Shown here in pieces: positions 58,716 through 64,000 of a DNA stretch of 64,000 nt. A program made the translations under genes and the position numbers. The stretch's first letter is position 1. Every line of letters begins with the position of its first letter. The stretch is from positions 1-64,000 of the forward strand of contig JBCBAP010000008.1 of NCBI GenBank assembly GCA_038532435.1, written 5' to 3'. The notes beneath the pieces were generated by a model. It saw only the letters and a list, made by a program, of their open reading frames with translations. It did not search any database and was not told the origin of the DNA. The DNA comes from JBCBAP01 sp038532435 (GTDB lineage: Bacteria > Pseudomonadota > Alphaproteobacteria > Rhodobacterales > Rhodobacteraceae).

Positions 58716-60524
58716 ATGACCGCATACGAGTATATCGATCACGAATATGACGTCGTCGTCGTGGGTGCCGGCGGCTCCGGCCTGCGGGCAACCCTCGGTA
58801 TGGCGGAGCAGGGCCTGCGAACGGCCTGCATCACCAAGGTCTTTCCGACCCGCTCCCACACGGTTGCGGCCCAGGGCGGGATCGCGGCGAGCCTGTCGAA
58901 CATGGGGCCGGACCACTGGCAGTGGCACATGTATGACACGGTAAAGGGGTCCGACTGGCTTGGCGACACGGACGCAATGGAGTACCTCGCCCGTGAGGCG
59001 CCCAAGGCCGTCTATGAGCTGGAACATTATGGCGTGCCGTTCTCCCGGACGGAGGAGGGCACGATCTATCAGCGCCCCTTCGGCGGCCACACAACCGAGT
59101 TCGGCGAGGGCCCGCCGGTGCAGCGGACCTGCGCCGCGGCGGACCGGACCGGGCACGCGATCCTTCACACGCTCTACGGCCAGAGCCTGAAGAACAACGC
59201 GGAATTCTACATCGAGTATTTCGCCATCGATCTGATCATGGATGATGATGGCGCCTGCATCGGCGTTATCGCGTGGAAGCTCGACGACGGCACGATCCAC
59301 CGCTTCTCCGCCAAGATGACGGTGCTCGCGACCGGCGGCTACGGCCGGGCCTACTTCTCCGCCACCTCCGCGCACACCTGCACCGGGGACGGCGGCGGCA
59401 TGGTCGCCCGTCAGGGTCTGCCGCTTCAGGACATGGAGTTCGTCCAGTTCCACCCGACCGGCATCTACGGTGCAGGCTGCCTGATCACCGAAGGCGCGCG
59501 GGGTGAGGGCGGGTATCTCACGAATTCGGAGGGCGAGCGGTTCATGGAACGCTACGCGCCGACCTACAAGGATCTCGCAAGCCGCGACGTCGTCTCCCGC
59601 TGCATGACCATGGAGATCAGGGACGGGCGCGGTGTCGGCAAGGATGGTGACCATATCCACCTCCATCTCGATCACCTGCCGCCCGAAACACTCGCAGAGC
59701 GGCTGCCCGGCATCTCCGAAAGCGCGCGGATCTTCGCGGGTGTTGACGTGCGTAAGGAACCGATCCCGGTTCTGCCCACTGTCCACTACAACATGGGCGG
59801 CATCCCCACGAACTACATGGGCGAGGTGCTCAGCCCCACGTCGGACAATCCCGATCGTGTACTGCCGGGTCTGATGGCCGTTGGTGAGGCGGGCTGCGCG
59901 TCCGTCCACGGCGCGAACCGGCTTGGCTCGAATTCCCTGATCGACCTCGTGGTCTTCGGCCGCGCGGCGGCGATCCGGGCGGGAGAGGTCGTGGATCCGT
60001 CCACCGCTATCCCTTCGATCAACGAAAAGTCCGTCACCAAGGCGATGGACCGGTTCGACACGCTCCGCCACGCAGCGGGCTCCACCGGCACCGCGGAGTT
60101 GCGGCTGAACATGCAGCGCGCCATGCAGGCGGACGCAGCGGTCTTCCGCACCGACAAGACCCTCTCGGAGGGATGCGCGAAGATGTCCGAGGTTGCAGAG
60201 GGGATGGATGACATCCAGGTCGCCGACCGGTCGCTCATCTGGAACTCCGACCTCATGGAGACCCTGGAGCTCGACAACCTGATGCCGAACGCGCTCACCA
60301 CCGTCTACTCAGCCGAAGCGCGTAAGGAGAGCCGGGGCGCCCACGCGCACGAGGACTACCCGGACCGAGACGATTCCAACTGGCGTAAGCATACGCTGGG
60401 CTGGATGGACGGGACCACGAAAGTCAAACTCGACTATCGGCCCGTTCACCTCGATCCGCTGACAAGCCACAACGAGGGCGGCATCGACCTCAACAAGATT
60501 GCGCCCAAGGCCCGGGTGTACTGA
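58716..60524 (+). CDS. sdhA: Succinate dehydrogenase flavoprotein subunit
   Basis: FAD subunit of 602 residues that oxidises succinate. FAD motif VVVGAGGSGLRATLGMAEQG at residue 12 and the covalently flavinylated histidine in FPTRSHTVAAQGGIAASL near residue 45, with TCAAADRTGHAIL and QFHPTGIYGAGCL also present. RKEPIPVLPTVHYNMGGIPTN is the active-site arginine/histidine region. The usual sdhB partner is displaced by three genes. The methyltransferase ATG follows four bases after its stop. Confidence 0.97.
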   Translation: MTAYEYIDHEYDVVVVGAGGSGLRATLGMAEQGLRTACITKVFPTRSHTVAAQGGIAASLSNMGPDHWQWHMYDTVKGSDWLGDTDAMEYLAREAPKAVYELEHYGVPFSRTEEGTIYQRPFGGHTTEFGEGPPVQRTCAAADRTGHAILHTLYGQSLKNNAEFYIEYFAIDLIMDDDGACIGVIAWKLDDGTIHRFSAKMTVLATGGYGRAYFSATSAHTCTGDGGGMVARQGLPLQDMEFVQFHPTGIYGAGCLITEGARGEGGYLTNSEGERFMERYAPTYKDLASRDVVSRCMTMEIRDGRGVGKDGDHIHLHLDHLPPETLAERLPGISESARIFAGVDVRKEPIPVLPTVHYNMGGIPTNYMGEVLSPTSDNPDRVLPGLMAVGEAGCASVHGANRLGSNSLIDLVVFGRAAAIRAGEVVDPSTAIPSINEKSVTKAMDRFDTLRHAAGSTGTAELRLNMQRAMQADAAVFRTDKTLSEGCAKMSEVAEGMDDIQVADRSLIWNSDLMETLELDNLMPNALTTVYSAEARKESRGAHAHEDYPDRDDSNWRKHTLGWMDGTTKVKLDYRPVHLDPLTSHNEGGIDLNKIAPKARVY

Positions 60525-60528
60525 CGAC

Positions 60529-61176
60529 ATGCTGCGGCTGTTCAAAAAGAAAAAGCCAAAGCAGAAGAAGACATTCGTCTCCTCCGAATATTGGGAAAAC
60601 CGGTATCGGGAGGGGCGAAACTCCGGCGCAGGCTCCTATGGCCGCCTCGCCGCCTACAAGGCCGACTATCTCAATGATTTCGTCACGCGACACGGCGTGA
60701 ACAGCGTCATCGAGTTCGGCTGTGGGGACAGTGCGCAGCTCTCGCTCTACGACTTCCCGACCTATGCCGGAGTTGACGTCTCACCCAGCGCCGTTGCCAT
60801 GTGCGCCGAACGGTTCGCGGGCACCTCGGCATGGTCCTTCCATCACACCGACAATCCACACGGTTACGACGAGACCTTCGATCTCGCGATCTCCATCGAT
60901 GTGATTTATCACCTGATCGAGGATGCTGTTTTCGACCGTTACATGACGGACCTGTTCGATCATGCCGGCCGCTTTGTGGTTATCTACGCGTCGGACAAGG
61001 ATGCCTCCACCCCGAATGAGCATGTCCGCCACCGCAAGTTCTCCGACTGGATCGCCGCACACCGCCCGGACTGGCTGGAGATCGACAGGGCGGAGCATCC
61101 CTACCCGTTCGATCCGGAAGACCCGGACAACACATCGTTCGCCCGATTCGTCGCCTACGAAAAGGTGTCCGCATGA
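60529..61176 (+). CDS. Class I SAM-dependent methyltransferase
   Basis: Protein of 215 residues with a basic N terminus (FKKKKPKQKK), YWENRYREGRNSGAGSYG, motif I VIEFGCGDSAQLSLYDF, and VIYHLIEDAVF for motif IV, so the SAM-binding fold is clear. The YWENRY opening is typical of small methyltransferases acting on sugars or metabolites near glycosyltransferases. Starts four bases after sdhA and overlaps the next gene (ATGA), so it is translated from the sdh message. Target unknown. Confidence 0.82.
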   Translation: MLRLFKKKKPKQKKTFVSSEYWENRYREGRNSGAGSYGRLAAYKADYLNDFVTRHGVNSVIEFGCGDSAQLSLYDFPTYAGVDVSPSAVAMCAERFAGTSAWSFHHTDNPHGYDETFDLAISIDVIYHLIEDAVFDRYMTDLFDHAGRFVVIYASDKDASTPNEHVRHRKFSDWIAAHRPDWLEIDRAEHPYPFDPEDPDNTSFARFVAYEKVSA

Positions 61177-61907
61177 TCGTCGCCAATCTTGCGACCTATC
61201 CACCGCGGCGGGAGAACCTCGCCCCCGTGATCGACGCGATTGCGCCGCAGGTCGACCGGCTCAATATCGTGTTCAACCAGTATGAAACCTTGCCGGAGGA
61301 GGCGACCCGGGCTGCGAACATAAATCCGATCATTCCGACCGAGGACACCAAGGATGTCGGCAAATTCTATCCTGAAGTCACCGACGAGGACCTCGTTTTC
61401 CTGATCGATGACGACATGATCTATCCGGACACCTACGTGGATTTCGTGCGAGACGCAGTCGCACCCTACGCGGGCAAGGGCTTCGTTGCGGGCTTCCACG
61501 GCTCACTCTACAAGCGCCCCCGTCTGAAGACCCTCTTTCGTCCCTTCGTCGAACGGCGGAAGGTCTATTTCTTCAAGAGCCGGCTGCGGGAAGCCATCGT
61601 GGTCGACCAGGTCGCAACCAACGCCGCGGTTCTTCCCGGCAGTGCGATGCCGCCCTATGCATACATGCGGGACAGCCAGAAGTTCGTCGACGTTCGTTTG
61701 GCCAAATGGTCCCATGAGCACGGACACCCCCACATCTGCCTCGCGCGCGAAGATCATTTCCTCGACGACATCCTGTTCGATGAGACGATCTATGCGGACT
61801 TCACGCTGAAGAACCACGCACACGTCACGCGGGAGGTGAAGACCTACGCGTTTCGCACCCCCGGACGCGGGAAGCCTGCGGCGCTGCTGATGGGGGGTGG
61901 GCGGTGA
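61173..61907 (+). CDS. Glycosyltransferase-like protein (GT-A type)
   Basis: Protein of 244 residues. VANLATYPPRRENLAPVIDAI, then LVFLIDDDMIYPDTYVDFV, is a nucleotide-binding N terminus with a DDD metal motif as in GT-A glycosyltransferases. HPHICLAREDHFLDD and the final aromatic HAHVTREVKTYAF suggest the rest of the catalytic domain. It overlaps the methyltransferase by four bases (ATGA) and its TGA shares a base with the next ATG. Likely modifies an envelope glycan along with the methyltransferase; acceptor and sugar are unknown. Confidence 0.75.
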   Translation: MIVANLATYPPRRENLAPVIDAIAPQVDRLNIVFNQYETLPEEATRAANINPIIPTEDTKDVGKFYPEVTDEDLVFLIDDDMIYPDTYVDFVRDAVAPYAGKGFVAGFHGSLYKRPRLKTLFRPFVERRKVYFFKSRLREAIVVDQVATNAAVLPGSAMPPYAYMRDSQKFVDVRLAKWSHEHGHPHICLAREDHFLDDILFDETIYADFTLKNHAHVTREVKTYAFRTPGRGKPAALLMGGGR

Positions 61908-62251
61908 TGGCTCGGATGCATACCCGCTGTCTGACGGCGTTCCTGCTCACCGGCGCGCTCACGGCGTGCGCAGGACAAGAGACGCAGCCGGACCCCGGCC
62001 CGGCGGCCGAACAGGCGGCCCTCGATGTCGTCTCGGACCGCTTTCCGCTGATCGATGGGGAGCCTGTGGCCCGCTGCATCCGGGACAACGCGACCTTCGG
62101 CGAGCAGCTGACCCTCGCAAAGGCAGCACTCACCGGCGTGACCACAGAGACCGTCGAGACCGCGCTGACCGTCGCTCAGCGCCCTGATGCACAGACCTGC
62201 ATCATCGACAATGGAATTCCAGCCGCGCTCGCCGCGCTGATCGGAGGATAG
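61907..62251 (+). CDS. Small putative lipoprotein
   Basis: Protein of 114 residues: signal MARMHTRCLTAFLLTGALTAC with lipobox TAC, then an Ala-rich helical mature part with two cysteines (VARCIRDNATFGEQ, QTCIIDNGIP). ATG 61907 overlaps the preceding stop by one base (TGATG); GTG at 61904 is an alternative. It ends two bases before sdhB. No known family; may be an envelope accessory. Confidence 0.7.
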   Translation: MARMHTRCLTAFLLTGALTACAGQETQPDPGPAAEQAALDVVSDRFPLIDGEPVARCIRDNATFGEQLTLAKAALTGVTTETVETALTVAQRPDAQTCIIDNGIPAALAALIGG

Positions 62252-62253
62252 AC

Positions 62254-63036
62254 ATGGTTGAATTCGCGCTTCCCAAGAACTCGCAGATCACGACCGGGAA
62301 GACCTGGCCGAAGCCGGAGGGGGCGAAGAACGTCCGCGCCTTCAAGATCTACCGTTTCGATCCGGACAGCGGGGATAATCCGCGGGTCGACACCTACTTC
62401 CTCGATCTCGACGATTGCGGGCCGATGGTCCTGGATGCGCTCATCAAGATCAAGAACGAGGTCGACCCGACACTCACCTTCCGCCGCTCCTGCCGGGAGG
62501 GGATCTGCGGCTCCTGCGCGATGAACATCGGCGGGATCAACACGCTCGCTTGCATCCACGGCATCGACGAGGCGCCGAAGGGTGATATCGCAGTCTATCC
62601 GCTGCCGCACATGCCGGTGATCAAGGATCTCATCCCCGATCTCACCCATTTCTACGCCCAGCATGCGAGCATCATGCCCTGGCTCGAGACCAAGACCAAC
62701 CGGCCCGCGAAGGAGTGGCGCCAGTCCATCGAGGATCGCAAGAAGCTCGACGGCCTTTACGAGTGCGTCATGTGCGCGAGCTGCTCCACCGCTTGCCCCT
62801 CCTATTGGTGGAACGGCGACCGGTATCTGGGCCCGGCAGCCCTCCTTCACGCGTACCGCTGGATCATCGACAGCCGGGACGAGGCTACGGGTGAGCGGCT
62901 CGACGATCTGGAGGATCCGTTCAAGCTCTACCGCTGTCACACGATCATGAACTGTGCGAAGACCTGCCCGAAGGGTCTGAACCCGGCCAAGGCCATTGCC
63001 GAGGTCAAGAAGATGATGATCGAACGGCGGCTCTGA
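62254..63036 (+). CDS. sdhB: Succinate dehydrogenase iron-sulfur subunit
   Basis: Subunit of 260 residues with three Fe-S clusters. [2Fe-2S]: SCREGICGSCAMNIGG with a further Cys in LACIHG. [4Fe-4S]: CVMCASCSTACPSYWW. [3Fe-4S]: CHTIMNCAKTCPKGLNP. The N terminus IYRFDPDSGDNPRVDTYFLDL is typical. Two bases after the lipoprotein, ending the sdhC-to-sdhB run. The 3' end is convergent with ilvA, separated by the dispersed element. Confidence 0.97.
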   Translation: MVEFALPKNSQITTGKTWPKPEGAKNVRAFKIYRFDPDSGDNPRVDTYFLDLDDCGPMVLDALIKIKNEVDPTLTFRRSCREGICGSCAMNIGGINTLACIHGIDEAPKGDIAVYPLPHMPVIKDLIPDLTHFYAQHASIMPWLETKTNRPAKEWRQSIEDRKKLDGLYECVMCASCSTACPSYWWNGDRYLGPAALLHAYRWIIDSRDEATGERLDDLEDPFKLYRCHTIMNCAKTCPKGLNPAKAIAEVKKMMIERRL

Positions 63037-63109
63037 AGAGCTGCCGCTGCCCGCCGCCACACCAAAGATGCGGGGCTCCGTGCGTTCGAAAACGAAACGC
63101 CCGGGGCCT

Positions 63110-63142
63110 CTTCTTCTGGCCGGAAATATCCCCGCCGGAGGC
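63110..63142 (-). repeat. Dispersed intergenic element, copy 5
   Basis: A 33-bp copy beginning CTTCTTCTGGCCGGAAATAT on the plus strand and ending CCCCGCCGGAGGC, one base different from copy 4. It lies between the convergent 3' ends of sdhB and ilvA, 9 bases past the ilvA stop. Confidence 0.8.
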
Positions 63143-63150
63143 GTCGACCT

Positions 63151-64000
63151 CTACACGATCAGCCCGACCAGATCCGCGTTGTCCGTAATGTCCTGATAGG
63201 CGATGCCGCTCGCGGTCATGCGGGCACAAAGCCGCGGAAAGTTCTCCGGCGCGTCGCTGTCGATCCCGATGAGGACGGACCCGAAGTTGCGCGCGCTCTT
63301 CTTGAGATATTCGAACCGGAAGATGTCGTCGTTTGGGCCGAGCAGCCCCAGAAAATCCTTCAGCGCTCCGGGGCGCTGAGGCATGCGCAACACGTAGTAC
63401 TTCTTCAGTCCGCGGAAGCGCAGCGCACGTTCCTTCACATCCGGCAGGCGTTCGAAGTCGAAATTGCCTCCGGACGCGACGCAGACCACGGTTTTGCCCG
63501 CAATCTCCTCCCGCAGATCCTGAAGGACGTCGATGGCAAGCGCGCCCGCGGGCTCCAGCACGATGCCCTCCACATTGAGCATTTCGATCATGGTGCCGCA
63601 GACCCGGTCCTCCGGCGGGGTGAGCACCTGAGCCGGAAACACGCGGGAGAGGGCTGCGAAGGTTTCCTGGCCGATCCGGGCCACGGCCGCCCCGTCGACG
63701 AATCCGTCGATCTCCGGCAGCGTGACCGGCATGCCCTCCTCGACCGCGCGCTTGAGCGAGGCCGCCCCGGCAGGTTCGACATAGCGGAGCTCTGTCGCCT
63801 CCTCGCGGGAGGAGAGCAGTCTGGTCGCCCCCGCCGACAGCCCGCCGCCCCCGACCGGAAGGATCATCATGTCCGGCGCGCGGCCGAGCGCCTCAAGAAC
63901 TTCAAGAGTGACCGTCGCCTGTCCTTCGATGATGTCCGGCGCATCGAAGGGCGGGACGAAACGCGCGCCGCTCTCCTCCACATAGGCGAGCGCCGCCGCG
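63151..64000 (-). CDS. ilvA: Threonine ammonia-lyase (biosynthetic type, ACT-like tail), 5' end outside the window
   Basis: The C-terminal 282 residues of a PLP enzyme that makes 2-oxobutyrate from threonine; the frame stays open through base 64000, so the PLP-lysine region is off the window. The glycine loop LPVGGGGLSAG near the left of the fragment, EPAGAL and CVASGGNFDF fit fold-type II dehydratases, and the last about 85 residues (KYYVLRMPQRPGALKDFLGLL) form the single ACT-like regulatory domain of the short IlvA class. It is distinct from the second dehydratase at 2508-3479, which lacks that tail. Confidence 0.9.
   Translation of the reverse strand, partial: AAALAYVEESGARFVPPFDAPDIIEGQATVTLEVLEALGRAPDMMILPVGGGGLSAGATRLLSSREEATELRYVEPAGAASLKRAVEEGMPVTLPEIDGFVDGAAVARIGQETFAALSRVFPAQVLTPPEDRVCGTMIEMLNVEGIVLEPAGALAIDVLQDLREEIAGKTVVCVASGGNFDFERLPDVKERALRFRGLKKYYVLRMPQRPGALKDFLGLLGPNDDIFRFEYLKKSARNFGSVLIGIDSDAPENFPRLCARMTASGIAYQDITDNADLVGLIV

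Overview
The window is high-GC DNA from an alphaproteobacterium, almost certainly a marine-type member of the Rhodobacterales (Rhodobacter/Roseobacter relatives). The pointers are a divergent fabA/irr pair, the cmk-rpsA-sppA-ihfB-lapA-trpF-trpB block, mcl2 and mch of the ethylmalonyl-CoA pathway next to the sdh operon, a GIGHNKGP-type hypothetical, and a dispersed intergenic element seen in this order. It reads as ordinary chromosome: no phage, insertion sequence, CRISPR array, rRNA or tRNA gene was seen.

Layout. 1-4.2 kb: a truncated unknown gene, then haloacid dehalogenase, alpha/beta hydrolase and threonine/serine dehydratase (stop/start overlapped), and a DUF937 protein. 4.3-9.6 kb: a GcvT-family methylamine oxidoreductase, an 840-bp gene-free stretch with a CCGTTG hexamer repeat, and an M3 oligopeptidase. 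9.7-13 kb: fabI-fabB-fabA and irr. 13-18.6 kb: sbtA/sbtB bicarbonate system, then phoH-ybeY-corC-lnt. 18.8-31.2 kb: a 15-gene, single-direction TCA-cycle run, sucC-(lipoprotein, sulfotransferase)-sucD-(lipoprotein, DUF805)-sucA-sucB-(HXXEE, LysE, 2 MAPEG)-lpdA. 31.2-39 kb: outer-membrane protein, TVP38 protein, secreted hydrolase, trpA, DUF2158-like protein, an operon of two acidic exported proteins plus a membrane-bound LuxR regulator, trpB, trpF, lapA. 39.3-43 kb: ihfB, sppA, rpsA, cmk. 43-49.2 kb: TbpB-like lipoprotein, a 48-aa secreted cysteine protein, GFA protein, aroA, SRPBCC protein, trmB, two hypotheticals and a 48-aa membrane protein. 49.6-53.9 kb: metK, a sugar-transferase-like gene, mdh, a TauE permease, a small periplasmic protein. 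54.2-63 kb: mcl2-nnrU-DUF1737-mch, a DUF4344 protein, then sdhC-sdhD-sdhA-(methyltransferase, glycosyltransferase, lipoprotein)-sdhB. The 3' part of ilvA closes the window.

How it fits together. The window is dominated by central carbon metabolism: 2-oxoglutarate dehydrogenase, succinyl-CoA synthetase, succinate dehydrogenase, malate dehydrogenase and two ethylmalonyl-CoA-pathway enzymes. The most notable observation is a shared control element. Upstream of both sucC and sdhC lie two perfect 8-bp GTGATCAC palindromes exactly 21 bp apart, followed 5-6 bp later by GATAAA. This looks like the operator and promoter of a common, unidentified TCA-cycle regulator. The TCA operons also carry genes for sulfo-, methyl- and glycosyl-transfer between their enzyme genes. 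Other leads are the acidic-protein/PepSY-like/LuxR operon, an inverted pair of the dispersed element forming a 23-bp hairpin, and two unannotated 48-residue genes.
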